From Adhaeribacter soli (GTDB taxonomy: Bacteria; Bacteroidota; Bacteroidia; Cytophagales; Hymenobacteraceae), in NCBI RefSeq assembly GCF_008727925.1, contig NZ_VTWT01000005.1, positions 1 through 64,000 on the forward strand: a stretch of DNA of 64,000 nucleotides. The letters run 5' to 3'. The first letter of the stretch is position 1, and each line of letters opens with the position of its first letter. Of the stretch, positions 1 to 8,302 are shown in pieces. The position numbers were made by a program, and so were the translations under genes. The notes under the pieces were generated by a model. It did no database searches and was not told the origin of the DNA. It saw only the letters and a program-made list of their open reading frames with translations.

Positions 1-92
1 TTCAACCCAAAACAAACACTTTTTTTAATCCCCCTCAAATTTTTAGCTTGATCTCTAAAACCCGTCCGGCTAAACGAAAATGGCTAAAAAGA

Positions 93-119
93 AAAGCCTC
101 CGGATACTCCGGAGGCTTT
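93..119 (-). terminator. Rho-independent terminator of the candidate small RNA
   Basis: Perfect 12-bp inverted repeat (93-104 with 108-119, GCCTCCGG core, 3-nt loop). On the minus strand it is followed by a T-rich tail (TTTTCTTTTT), which fixes the direction as minus. Confidence 0.8.
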
Positions 120-240
120 AGCTGTTCACTCACCCAAACTAGGTTAATAGCCCCGCTTGCGCGAGGACACTAACCGGTTTATCTTTTATAATCTGGCCGC
201 TCGGGAAAAATTCCCAAAAGCCGGTTCACCTATAGAAGAC
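93..240 (-). ncRNA. candidate structured small RNA with its own terminator
   Basis: No protein fits here, yet the minus strand reads like an independent transcription unit of about 150 nt. A -7-like box GATATTTG (251 to 244) precedes it. A first hairpin has stem GGGAA/TTCCC inside an outer GGC/GCC. A second long hairpin (about 196 to 150) is built from AAAC/GTTT, GGTTA/TAACC and CCTCGC/GCGGGG around a GCAA tetraloop. A perfect 12-bp terminator follows. It is separated from the upstream gene by that gene's own terminator (355-380), so it is not simply a 3' UTR. I do not recognise the family; a 6S-like or other Bacteroidota small RNA is possible. I checked mentally for SRP RNA and tmRNA signatures and did not see them. 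Confidence 0.45.
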
Positions 241-354
241 GCTCAAATATCATAGCAGAAAATGAAGAAAAAGTGAAGTGTTAAAGAAAAAGCCCCGGTT
301 GTTAAAAATAAATTTTTCAGAAACCCGAAAACTGCTTGCGCTGGTAGAAAGCAA

Positions 355-380
355 AAAAGCCTGAAAACATTCAGGCTTTT
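355..380 (-). terminator. terminator after the small basic secreted protein gene
   Basis: 11-bp stem (355-365 with 370-380, GCCTGAA core) and 4-nt loop, followed on the minus strand by a run of six T. It lies 28 bp after the stop of the gene at 408-614. Confidence 0.8.
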
Positions 381-407
381 GGTTAGTTATGGGCTTTCAG
401 GGAGCAC

Positions 408-614
408 CTATTCTTTATTTGTTTTTTCCGAAATAACAGATATCGGCGTAGACGGACCAATTTTCTTTATTCCTTTTTTCACGACCTGCTGTTTGCTTTT
501 AGCCGGTTTTGGCGTTACTTTCCTTACCTGCCCTTTTTTAGTAGTGGTTTGGGTCTGGGCAGGAATGGTTCCTAATAAAAACAAACAGAAGACTGTTTTG
601 GCAAAACGTTTCAT
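408..614 (-). CDS. small basic secreted protein, unknown function
   Basis: A 68-residue protein if it starts at the ATG read as MKRFAKTVFCLF; an ATG five codons upstream would place residues before the signal peptide, so the inner start is preferred. Residues 1-20 form a signal peptide (basic start, FCLFLLG core, AQT cleavage-like site). The mature part is about 45 residues, very rich in Lys, Thr and Pro, with no domain I recognise. It lies 86 bp downstream of the histidine kinase on the same strand and before a strong terminator, so it may be the last gene of that operon. Disordered and probably periplasmic or surface-exposed; function unknown. Confidence 0.6.
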   Translation of the reverse strand: MKRFAKTVFCLFLLGTIPAQTQTTTKKGQVRKVTPKPAKSKQQVVKKGIKKIGPSTPISVISEKTNKE

Positions 615-700
615 TCCCGGTTCAGGCATTTACAATTCACACCCCAATTTCGGAAGGCAAAATGAAATTAAAATGAAGCCGGTAAACCTTGTTTAAAGCA

Positions 701-2035
701 TCAGGAAATCGCCTTCGGATTAGGGACCAGCAGCGAAAAAGTGGTGCCCTTTCCTTTTTCGGAGTTGACTTTTATCTGAATGTCGTGGAAACGGGCAATG
801 GTTTGTACGATCGGCAGCCCCAAACCGTAGCTGTCGTGGTTTTCGCGGTTGCTGGCCCGGCTGAACCGGTTGAATAGTTCGGGTAAGGCTTCGGCCGGAA
901 TGCCAGTTCCGGTATCCTGCACATCGATCCGGTAACCTTCTTCCGTAGCAAGCCCCTGGATAAAAATACTCCCGTTTTCAGAATTATACTTAATGGCGTT
1001 GTTTATCAGGTTGAAGAACATGGTAAAAAGCAGCGGCCGGTTCCCTTCCAAAATGGGCACCGGGCGAACCATGTCCATTTTAAGGCTGATATTTTTTGCT
1101 TCCAGACGGTCTTCTATTTCTTCGGCTACCTCTTTTACCAGTGCTTCCAGGTCGGTTTTATCGGTTTTCAGGAACTGGTCGTTTTCGATCTGGGAAATAA
1201 GCAGCAGGCTCTTTATCACGTTTTTCAGCCGGCTCAGCGTTTTTTGCGATTCGATCAGTTTTAAAGTCAGGTGTTCGGGCAGGTTTTCCTCGCTCAGAAT
1301 ATTTTCGAACCGGTTCTGCAGAATGGAAATGGGCGTAAGCAGTTCGTGCGCAACGTTCGACATAAATTCCCGCTCTTTCTCGAAAGCCGCCTGGATCAGG
1401 CGCATCATTTCGTTTATGCTCCGGTCAAGGTAAACAAAATCGTCGGTACTGGTACTTATAGGTGTGAAGTTGAACGTAGCCGGGTGGTGCACATCGCGCA
1501 GTTTAGTATCGATAATGCGCTTTAAGGGCTTTAAAATTAACCGGGCGAAAAATATATCGGTAAAAACGGTTACCACCGCAATGCTCACCAGCAGAATAAA
1601 CGCCAGCGACCTCAACATGGCATGCCGTTCCTGGATCGCGCCCAGGCTTCGCCCGATTTCGAGCAGGTAATGCTGCCCCTCGTGCTGAAAATAATAATCG
1701 AGAATGCGGTACTCTACCACCTGGTTTTCAATATCCCGCTTGGCGTTGTAATAAACGATCCGCGGGGTTTCCGGGCCGGTAGGTTCCAGGGTAATAAATT
1801 CCTCCTTTAAAAGGTTGTAACTGGCAAAAGAACTGTCCTTGTCGTTGGCAATGAATTTTTCGATCCCGATCCGGTTCATGATCCGGAGCGCCTGTTCTTC
1901 CTTTAATTTCAGGCGCCGGTCGGTATGTTCCATGGCAATTTTATCGATGAGCGAGGGCACAATGAGCGAGGCCACCACGATCATCAGGACCTTGGAAAAG
2001 GTATTATAAAGCGCGAGCTTTCCTTGCAGTTTCAT
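701..2035 (-). CDS. sensor histidine kinase of an OmpR-type two-component system
   Basis: A 444-residue inner-membrane kinase. Transmembrane segments lie at about residues 13-31 and 143-166 and enclose a periplasmic sensor of roughly 110 residues with no recognised fold, then a HAMP-like linker. The HisKA box has phospho-acceptor H230 in the VAHELLTPI motif. The ATP-binding domain shows the N box (NLINNAIKYN, about 342-351), G1 (DTGTGIP, 374-380), F box (FNRFSR) and G2 (YGLGLPIV, about 403). All catalytic motifs are intact. It begins 2 bp after the response-regulator gene, so the two are translationally linked. The stimulus cannot be told from sequence. Confidence 0.93.
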   Translation of the reverse strand: MKLQGKLALYNTFSKVLMIVVASLIVPSLIDKIAMEHTDRRLKLKEEQALRIMNRIGIEKFIANDKDSSFASYNLLKEEFITLEPTGPETPRIVYYNAKRDIENQVVEYRILDYYFQHEGQHYLLEIGRSLGAIQERHAMLRSLAFILLVSIAVVTVFTDIFFARLILKPLKRIIDTKLRDVHHPATFNFTPISTSTDDFVYLDRSINEMMRLIQAAFEKEREFMSNVAHELLTPISILQNRFENILSEENLPEHLTLKLIESQKTLSRLKNVIKSLLLISQIENDQFLKTDKTDLEALVKEVAEEIEDRLEAKNISLKMDMVRPVPILEGNRPLLFTMFFNLINNAIKYNSENGSIFIQGLATEEGYRIDVQDTGTGIPAEALPELFNRFSRASNRENHDSYGLGLPIVQTIARFHDIQIKVNSEKGKGTTFSLLVPNPKAIS

Positions 2036-2037
2036 GG

Positions 2038-2712
2038 TCAGGCATTAATGCGGTAGCCAATGCCGCGAACGGTTTCCAGCCAGTCGGTGCTGCCGTGCTG
2101 CCCCATTTTTTTGCGAAGGTTTTTTATGTGCACGTCTATGTAATTGGAATCGTAATCGTCTTCGAGCATGTTGCCCCAAATGTGTTCGGTAAGCTGTAGG
2201 CGGGTAAGCACGCGGTTTTTATGCAACAGTAAATAAGTTAGCAAGTCGAATTCTTTTTTAGTAAGATTTACCGGATTGCCGTTGCAGGAAACCGCGCGGT
2301 TCTCGAGCGAGATCACAAAATCGCCCAGCGTAATGTCGGTACTTTTTACCCCGAATTTCCTACGGTTTATGGCCTTCATGCGCGAAAGAAGCTCCAGCAG
2401 CGAAAACGGTTTGGCCAGGTAATCGTCGGCGCCCATGTTCAGGCCCTGCACTTTGTCCTGCACGGCTTCGCGGGCGGTTAAAATGATAAAACTGGCATCG
2501 GAACCGCTCTTTTTGGCTTCCTTTAACAGATCGAACCCCTCGTAATCGGGCAAACCCAAGTCCAGCAGCACAAAATCGTAAAGGTTTACGGCAATTTTTT
2601 CGGAGGCCTCAGCCCCGGTAAAAGCGGTATCGGTAAGAAAATGTTCTTTTTTCAGGAACGTCTCAATCTCCTTCGATAAACCCTTCTCGTCTTCAACAAT
2701 CAGTACATTCAT
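2038..2712 (-). CDS. OmpR/PhoB-family response regulator
   Basis: A 224-residue DNA-binding regulator. The receiver domain (1-115) has the acidic pair E7-D8, phospho-acceptor D51 (in LLDLGLP), conserved T79 and K101 (in DYLAKPF). The C-terminal winged helix (about 130-224) has the Trans_Reg_C pattern ending in ETVRGIGYRI. It is the first gene of the operon, followed by its cognate kinase. The region upstream (2713-3256) holds a structured repeat rather than an obvious operator. Confidence 0.94.
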   Translation of the reverse strand: MNVLIVEDEKGLSKEIETFLKKEHFLTDTAFTGAEASEKIAVNLYDFVLLDLGLPDYEGFDLLKEAKKSGSDASFIILTAREAVQDKVQGLNMGADDYLAKPFSLLELLSRMKAINRRKFGVKSTDITLGDFVISLENRAVSCNGNPVNLTKKEFDLLTYLLLHKNRVLTRLQLTEHIWGNMLEDDYDSNYIDVHIKNLRKKMGQHGSTDWLETVRGIGYRINA

Positions 2713-2812
2713 GCTACTAATATAAGGGAAGATTTGATATACCCCACCCCGGCAGCTAAATCAGGGAGTTTGACCCCACCCCAGCAGCTAAAAACAGGGG
2801 AGGGAGCTTCTT

Positions 2813-3125
2813 TGTCTGAATCAGAATTTTTAGAATTAAAGAGTTTTCAGAATTTTCCTTTTCCCCTGTACGGACAGGGCTTGACCTGTCCCCACGCATA
2901 TCGCCAGCGCAGCGCCCCTGAGCCTACTTTATCTGATCTTACACAAGAAGATAAAGGCCAGCTCGGAGGGAAACTGATCCCAGTTTGTGCGTGCGCGGCC
3001 TCCTATTCATACGGTGCCGAAGGCAGGCCGCCAGGCCAGTTTGAATAGAAGACGCGAACGCACAAACGAAGCTACCCGGCTTGAGGGGGAAAGTCAGTTA
3101 AGAGTTGAAAGTTATGAGTTTAGAG
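2813..3125. repeat. interspersed structured element, copy 1
   Basis: First of two copies (the other is 42013-42332). An AT-rich lead of TCTGAATCAGAATT type is followed by a GC-rich core (about 2867-3093). The core has these stems: GGACAGG/CCTGTCC (2872-2878 with 2885-2891); AAACTG/CAGTTT (2971-2976 with 2981-2986); a 10-bp stem (2983-2992 with 3058-3067); CTATTCA/TGAATAG (3003-3009 with 3042-3048); and a small AAGC/GCTT hairpin (3069-3082). Several stems are kept in copy 2 with compensatory changes. The gap 2713-3256 holds no convincing gene; 2749-2800 has degenerate CCCCACCCC repeat remnants. Confidence 0.7.
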
Positions 3126-3256
3126 TTGAAGCCATTAGAAAACAAGAACTAAAAAAGAAACTAAAGACTTACTCCTCCTTTTAACCTTACACCTTCAAAT
3201 GCAGATTTAATCCTTAATTTCGCTTTCAAAACACTATCAATTTCCGCTTAAAAACC

Positions 3257-6202
3257 ATGAAGCACTATTTCGCCGCGCTGTTACTTGCTGCCTTGCCCGG
3301 TCTGGCTTCGGCTCAGCATTATTTTCAGCAGGAAGTAAACTATAAAATCGAAGTTTCGCTCAACGACCAGACGCACGAACTTACCGGTTCCGAAGAGATC
3401 GAATACGTAAACAATTCGCCCGACCGGCTTTCCTATATTTATTTTCACCTCTGGCCGAACGCTTATAAAAACAATAAAACGGCTTTTGCCCAGCAGATGG
3501 CTCGCAACAATTCCCGCAACTTCCACTTCGCCGAAAAACAGAAACGCGGCTACATCGATGGGCTGGCTTTTGAAGTGAATGGCAAACCGGTGAAACTGGA
3601 ATACGAACAACCCGATGTGGCCAAACTGATCCTGAACGAACCGTTATCGCCGGGGCAGCGCATTCTGATCCGGACGCCTTTCCGCGTGAAAATTCCCGGC
3701 GCTTTCTCCCGTTTGGGGCACGTGGAGCAATCATACCAGATCTCGCAATGGTACCCCAAACCGGCCGTGTACGACCGCAAAGGTTGGCACCCGATGCCGT
3801 ACCTGGACCAAGGCGAGTTTTATTCTGAATTCGGGAAGTTCGACGTAAAAATAACCTTACCGGCCAATTACAACGTAGGCGCTACCGGCATGCTGCAAAC
3901 TGCTTCCGAAATTGCCCGCATGGACAGCCTGGCCGAAGTGAGCGCTGCTAAAAAATCCTTTGGCACGGACATGAGCTTTCCGCCTTCTTCGGCTAAAACC
4001 AAAACGCTGCACTACGTCCAGGACCGCATTCATGACTTTGCCTGGTTTGCCGACAAGCGCTTTAACGTATTGAAAAGCGAAGTGGAACTACCCCAATCGA
4101 AACGCAAAGTTACTACCTGGCTTTTGTTCCTGAACCGCAATGCGCCCGGCTGGCTGGCCCGCAAAAACGACCTGAACACCGCCATCAGCAAATATTCCGA
4201 ACTGGTGGGCGAATACCCGTATGCAGCCGCCACGGCGGTAGACGCCGCGCTGGGCGAAAACGTAGGCGGTATGGAATACCCGATGGTTACCGTTACCACG
4301 CCTTCGGCCATTATTCACGAAGTGGGTCATAATTGGTTTTACGGCATTCTGGGCTCCAACGAACGCGAGCACCCATGGCTGGACGAAGGCCTGAACTGCT
4401 ACATCGAGAACCGGACCGCCGCCGAAAAAGACTCCGATGCCGGGATGCTTTCCGGTCTCCTGGAGCCACCTCTTCGCCGGATCCTGGGCCTTGAAGAAGT
4501 AAATGCCAACGCCCTTAACTACGCCGCCTGGCTGCTCACCAATTCCAGGGGAGCCGACCAGCCCATTGAATTTCCGTCGGAGCATTATACCAAGACCAAT
4601 TATGCCGGCATTGTGTACCTGAAAACGCCGGCTGCTTTCACTTACCTGGAAACCTACCTGGGCCGCGACCGCTTCGACAAAGCCATGCATGCGTATTACG
4701 AGAAGTGGAAATTTACGCATCCGTACCCGGAAAACCTGCAGGCTGTTTTTGAAGAAGTTTCCGGCGAAAAACTCGACTGGTTTTTCAAAGATTTGCTGCA
4801 AACCACCGAACTGGTAGATATCGGTATTAAAAAAGTAGAGAAAACCATAGACGGTTACCGGGTAACTTTAAAGAACGAAGGCAAATTTGCTGCCCCGGCC
4901 CCCGTAGCCGCCATTAATGAAGCCGGGGAAATAACCAAAGTGCAGTGGACCAAACCGTTTACCGGCGAAGAAACCTTAACCTTTATTGGCGTAGCCGACC
5001 GTTTCGAGGTAGATCCGGCGTATTTACTACCGGAAACCGACCGCCGCGACAACCAGATGAAAACGACCGGCTTGCTGCCGAAATCGGAACGACTGGCGCT
5101 GCAGCCGCTGGCCGGCCTGGAACAGAACCGCAAGAAACAGCTTTACTTTTTACCCGTGATCGGCGCCAATACCGCCGATAAACTTATGCTGGGCGTTGCT
5201 TTGTATAACAGTAGCGTGCAGGCTAAAAAAGTAAATTACCTGCTCATGCCTATGTACAGCTTCCACCAGAACGAAGTGAACGGCATCGGCAATATCAATT
5301 ATAATTTCGTGCCGCACGGCAGCAGGTTCCTTCGGCAGGCAATCCTGGGCTTTAATTTCCAGCGTTTCGAATATTTCCGGAAGTACGAGCCCTCGCTTAC
5401 TTTCAATTTTAAACGGGCAACTGTGGCCAGGCCACGGCAACAATTGAAAATTGCCATTACCAGCATTAACCACGAAAAGAGTAAAATTAACCCGATACTG
5501 GAGCATGCTGAGATTGGCAGCTTTTTCCCGCTTTTACACCAGCCGGAAAAGATCGGGGGCCAAACCCTGACCTATACCATCTGGCAGACCAATGCCGTAC
5601 AAAAAGCCGGTCTTGAGTTACAGTTCCAGCACTTGGGTTCTAACCCAAAGGCCTCCGATAACCAAAGCAACGCCTTGCGCGGAACTGCTTTTTACGAACG
5701 TTACTGGAGCAAGCACAAAAGCGCGAAAGCCCGTTTGTTTGGCGGTAAGTTCTTCACCCAAGGCGAGCAGCCCTTTTACATGGGTTTGAGCGGCAGCCCC
5801 GATTATTTAAAAGAAACCATTTTCCTGGACCGGGCGCAAAAATCCGAATCGATCCGGGCGCTGGTTGATCAGACCGATTTGCGTGACGGGGCTTTCAAAA
5901 ACTTCATTCCGGCCTTTACCGATAATTGGCTGACTACCCTGAACCTGGAAACCGAACTGCCTTTTGTGCCGCTGAGCGTTTACCTAGATCTGGGAAAAAT
6001 GGCCGATGTAGACGAAGTATTTTACGGCACCGGCCTTGCTTTGAACATCGGCAAAGGCTTCTTCAGCCTGTACTTACCGGTTGCGGGCAGCAACTTTGCG
6101 GGCGACACTCCCGAAAACTTTAAAGATTTCCGCCGGAATATCCGCTTCAGCCTGCAACTTAACAAGTTTAATCCGTTTAAATTACTGAACGAAGGTCTCT
6201 AA
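3257..6202 (+). CDS. M1-family gluzincin peptidase with C-terminal barrel-like region
   Basis: A 981-residue exported protein. Residues 1-19 are a signal peptide ending ASA-Q. The peptidase part (about 20-560) has the zinc site H354-E355-V-G-H358 with third ligand E377 in LDEGLN, an exopeptidase-like GGMEYP motif just before it, and a candidate catalytic Tyr in the IVYLKTP segment. From about residue 640 onward the sequence changes to alternating hydrophobic/polar strands with many aromatic residues, resembling an outer-membrane beta-barrel; this is inference. The next gene starts directly at its stop. Likely role: surface or periplasmic aminopeptidase for protein scavenging; substrate unknown. 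Confidence 0.85.
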   Translation: MKHYFAALLLAALPGLASAQHYFQQEVNYKIEVSLNDQTHELTGSEEIEYVNNSPDRLSYIYFHLWPNAYKNNKTAFAQQMARNNSRNFHFAEKQKRGYIDGLAFEVNGKPVKLEYEQPDVAKLILNEPLSPGQRILIRTPFRVKIPGAFSRLGHVEQSYQISQWYPKPAVYDRKGWHPMPYLDQGEFYSEFGKFDVKITLPANYNVGATGMLQTASEIARMDSLAEVSAAKKSFGTDMSFPPSSAKTKTLHYVQDRIHDFAWFADKRFNVLKSEVELPQSKRKVTTWLLFLNRNAPGWLARKNDLNTAISKYSELVGEYPYAAATAVDAALGENVGGMEYPMVTVTTPSAIIHEVGHNWFYGILGSNEREHPWLDEGLNCYIENRTAAEKDSDAGMLSGLLEPPLRRILGLEEVNANALNYAAWLLTNSRGADQPIEFPSEHYTKTNYAGIVYLKTPAAFTYLETYLGRDRFDKAMHAYYEKWKFTHPYPENLQAVFEEVSGEKLDWFFKDLLQTTELVDIGIKKVEKTIDGYRVTLKNEGKFAAPAPVAAINEAGEITKVQWTKPFTGEETLTFIGVADRFEVDPAYLLPETDRRDNQMKTTGLLPKSERLALQPLAGLEQNRKKQLYFLPVIGANTADKLMLGVALYNSSVQAKKVNYLLMPMYSFHQNEVNGIGNINYNFVPHGSRFLRQAILGFNFQRFEYFRKYEPSLTFNFKRATVARPRQQLKIAITSINHEKSKINPILEHAEIGSFFPLLHQPEKIGGQTLTYTIWQTNAVQKAGLELQFQHLGSNPKASDNQSNALRGTAFYERYWSKHKSAKARLFGGKFFTQGEQPFYMGLSGSPDYLKETIFLDRAQKSESIRALVDQTDLRDGAFKNFIPAFTDNWLTTLNLETELPFVPLSVYLDLGKMADVDEVFYGTGLALNIGKGFFSLYLPVAGSNFAGDTPENFKDFRRNIRFSLQLNKFNPFKLLNEGL

Positions 6203-6775
6203 ATGAAGAAAGTTATTTTCCTGTTGCTCCTGCCTTGGCTAACCGGTTGCTCCACCGATTACCCCAATCTGCCTGCTTTTTCGCAAACCCGGCAACTCCA
6301 GGCGGTAATTGAAACCCCGGCTGGTTCGGCCCACAAATATTACTACAATGCCGGCACCGGAGAGTTTACCCGCCTGCAGGAAGCCGGTCAGGACAAAATG
6401 ATCCGTTTTTTACCTTACCCGGGCAATGCCGGCTTTATTCCCTCCACCCGCATAGACAGCGACGGCGACCCGCTGGAAGTGTTGGTAATTGCCGAAAGCC
6501 AGCCCACAGGCACCGTTACGGAAATAATGCCTTTGGGCATGCTGCTGCTGGAAAGAGGCGGCGAATTGTATTACCAGCTCATTGCCACGCCTGCCCGGCC
6601 GGGAGAGCGCCTGCTTGAAGCCACCAATTACCAGGAATTCTCCACTAAAAATGCTGCCGTTAAGAAAATTCTGGAAACCTGGTTTTTACAGTCCGATCCT
6701 GCTTCCGGCACCAAAATAATGGGCTGGAAAGATGAAAATTTCGCCGAAAATATCGTGCAGCAAAAGTTAAAGTAA
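6203..6775 (+). CDS. lipoprotein inorganic pyrophosphatase homologue, probably catalytically altered
   Basis: A 190-residue protein with a lipoprotein signal (LTGC, lipidated C16). The rest is a soluble family-I pyrophosphatase fold: YPGNAGFIPST matches YPGNYGFIPST, and DSDGDPLEVLV matches the DGDPLDVLV metal loop. The third loop aspartate is Glu. The segment that should carry two more metal-binding Asp (E. coli D97 and D102) reads LERGGELYYQ, so both appear to be lost. It may be a weak enzyme or have a binding role. It starts immediately after the stop of the M1 peptidase gene (TAA-ATG), implying translational coupling. A lipid-anchored, exported pyrophosphatase is itself unusual. Confidence 0.8.
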   Translation: MKKVIFLLLLPWLTGCSTDYPNLPAFSQTRQLQAVIETPAGSAHKYYYNAGTGEFTRLQEAGQDKMIRFLPYPGNAGFIPSTRIDSDGDPLEVLVIAESQPTGTVTEIMPLGMLLLERGGELYYQLIATPARPGERLLEATNYQEFSTKNAAVKKILETWFLQSDPASGTKIMGWKDENFAENIVQQKLK

Positions 6776-6911
6776 GTTAACAGACATTGGTATCTGGATA
6801 TTGGTATTAAGACTGAAAATATACGAGGTCTTGTAATTCAATAGATTATATAGCTGTATTTCAGGTCAGGTTATCCGGTAATTTTAGTCTTGCTACTGAA
6901 CTGGTTTAAAC

Positions 6912-6947
6912 AAAAGAGCCTTTCCGCTTTAGCAGAAAGGCTCTTTT
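6912..6947. terminator. bidirectional terminator between convergent genes
   Basis: 13-bp perfect stem (6912-6924 with 6935-6947, AAAAGAGCCTTTC arm), 10-nt loop, with A/T-rich flanks on both sides. It separates the pyrophosphatase-like gene (plus) from the coiled-coil gene (minus). Confidence 0.8.
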
Positions 6948-6976
6948 AATTTTTAATGCTGAAACCTAGCGTTTTT

Positions 6977-7696
6977 CTATTCGATCAGGTTTACTTTATT
7001 CTTTACTACTTCTACCGCCTGGCGCATATTTTCTACGTTTTGCTTGGCGGTAGCCTGTTGCTTGACATTGTTTTCGGTATCGAGGTTCAGCTGGGTTAGC
7101 TCCTGGGCATTCTGGGCCAGTTCGGCTTCCAGTTGAATTTTACGCTGCTTGTTCTTTTCGATGTTGCGTTTAATATCGTCGGCAGCTTTAATAACCCGTG
7201 TTTCCTCCGCCTGGGTATTGGCCAGCACTTTTTCGGCATCAGCAACCTGACGGGCAATATCTTCGCGGTACAGCTGGCGGGCAAATTCTTTCAGGATGGT
7301 TTCAGCGGCCTGGTACTGGGTTGGGGTGGCATCTTTATTTACGTAGGCGCTTCCCATATCAAGGCTCCACCAAACCAACGTACCGGTTTCCGAAGCAATT
7401 ACCGAAGAAACGATGCGTAAAGGCGTTGGGGCAATGCTTTCAATTTTTCCCTGCTCAATGGTATAAATGCCTTTATTGCTTTGCAGGATGTTCTTGCCGG
7501 TAAGCTTGCCTACTTTTTCTTTCAGGTAATTCTGCCAGGCTTTCTCTACCAGTTTATGATCGAGCTGAATGCTGATGCGCTGGCCTTTGCGCGGCACGTT
7601 GTTCACAGTGAGTTCAGCTTCTTCCACGTTTGTCTTCTGGGCAAACCCGAAGCTTGCGATCAGCATAAAGGCAACTGAAAGTAAAAGGCTTTTCAT
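6977..7696 (-). CDS. exported protein with C-terminal coiled coil, unknown function
   Basis: A 239-residue protein with a signal peptide (1-19, ending FGFAQ). The N-terminal half (about 22-125) is mixed alpha/beta with a conserved-looking WWSLDMGSAY segment. The C-terminal part (about 145-235) is a long amphipathic helix rich in Glu, Lys, Gln and Asn, typical of a coiled coil. I do not recognise a family. It is a single gene, convergent with the peptidase operon. A periplasmic structural or adaptor role is a guess only. Confidence 0.7.
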   Translation of the reverse strand: MKSLLLSVAFMLIASFGFAQKTNVEEAELTVNNVPRKGQRISIQLDHKLVEKAWQNYLKEKVGKLTGKNILQSNKGIYTIEQGKIESIAPTPLRIVSSVIASETGTLVWWSLDMGSAYVNKDATPTQYQAAETILKEFARQLYREDIARQVADAEKVLANTQAEETRVIKAADDIKRNIEKNKQRKIQLEAELAQNAQELTQLNLDTENNVKQQATAKQNVENMRQAVEVVKNKVNLIE

Positions 7697-7849
7697 ATGG
7701 CAGTAGGAATATAGTTTATTTTGAATTTTGGACTTCTAAATTATAGAAAACAAACCGCTTTCCGAACAACCTTCCCCTTATTTTTTTCAAACCCGCCCTT
7801 AAACAGCTTTTTAACCCAAAAGGTTACCGTTTTTAAAGGGAAATTTTGT

Positions 7850-7947
7850 CTGAATCAGAATTTTAGAATTCACAGAATTTTAACTTTTAGCAAAGGTTTG
7901 GCTCGTGCGAGCTCCCCTCCTTTTTTCAAGGAGGGGCTGGGGGTGGT
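7850..7947. repeat. intergenic repeat: AT-rich lead plus CCCCTCC palindrome
   Basis: A TGTCTGAATCAGAATTTTAG-type lead, as before both structured elements, is followed by CCCCTCC (7914-7920), T-rich loop, GGAGGGG (7930-7936) and the tail CTGGGGGTGG. A close copy of the palindrome lies at 20876-20914. The gap 7697-8302 otherwise holds only a repeat remnant (8104-8150) and a promoter. Confidence 0.75.
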
Positions 7948-8103
7948 TTTGTTTCAAGTGAAAAATGCCGCATATTTCAGGGAAAAAAAACACAGAAGAA
8001 AGAGAAGAACTACTTCAACCAAATGATAAAAGGCAGAAAGCCAGCAATGGAAAACAGGAGCTTTGAAAAAACAGTAGCTTTTAAGGCTAAAAAGCAACCA
8101 GCA

Positions 8104-8150
8104 CTACCAACCTGATGAGATCTCTCCTGACGCCGGGATGACGGAAAAAC
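8104..8150. repeat. half copy of the ATCTCGACG inverted-repeat element
   Basis: Resembles the right half of the complete element at 29746-29850: TACCAACCTGATGAGATCTC followed by TCCTGACGCCGGGATGACGG and an A run. The left arm is missing. Confidence 0.6.
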
Positions 8151-8244
8151 GTATTAAAAATCACAAAAAAACCTATACCCCTTCCAAACCACCTTACTAA
8201 CAGAAACAAACCCGCATAAACCGCAAACTTCCAAAACAACCTTG

Positions 8245-8252
8245 TATCTTTG
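8245..8252 (+). promoter_or_regulatory. -7 box for the pterin operon
   Basis: TATCTTTG is an exact match to the Bacteroidota TAnnTTTG box, 50 bp before the PTPS/QueD start. No clear TTG lies 19 bp upstream, so the -33 element is weak. Confidence 0.5.
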
Positions 8253-8302
8253 TCTTTCAGTCCCGCACCGGAAAAACCAGTACCGCAAACGGGCGTTAAA
8301 CC

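Noticed and set aside
2734-3184. Two small plus-strand frames in the gap before the peptidase gene
   Set aside because: They run through the structured repeat, and the second copy at 42 kb does not keep either frame.
4088-4801. 237-codon minus-strand open frame
   Set aside because: It lies wholly inside the M1 peptidase gene on the opposite strand; composition is that of an antisense frame and no domain is present.
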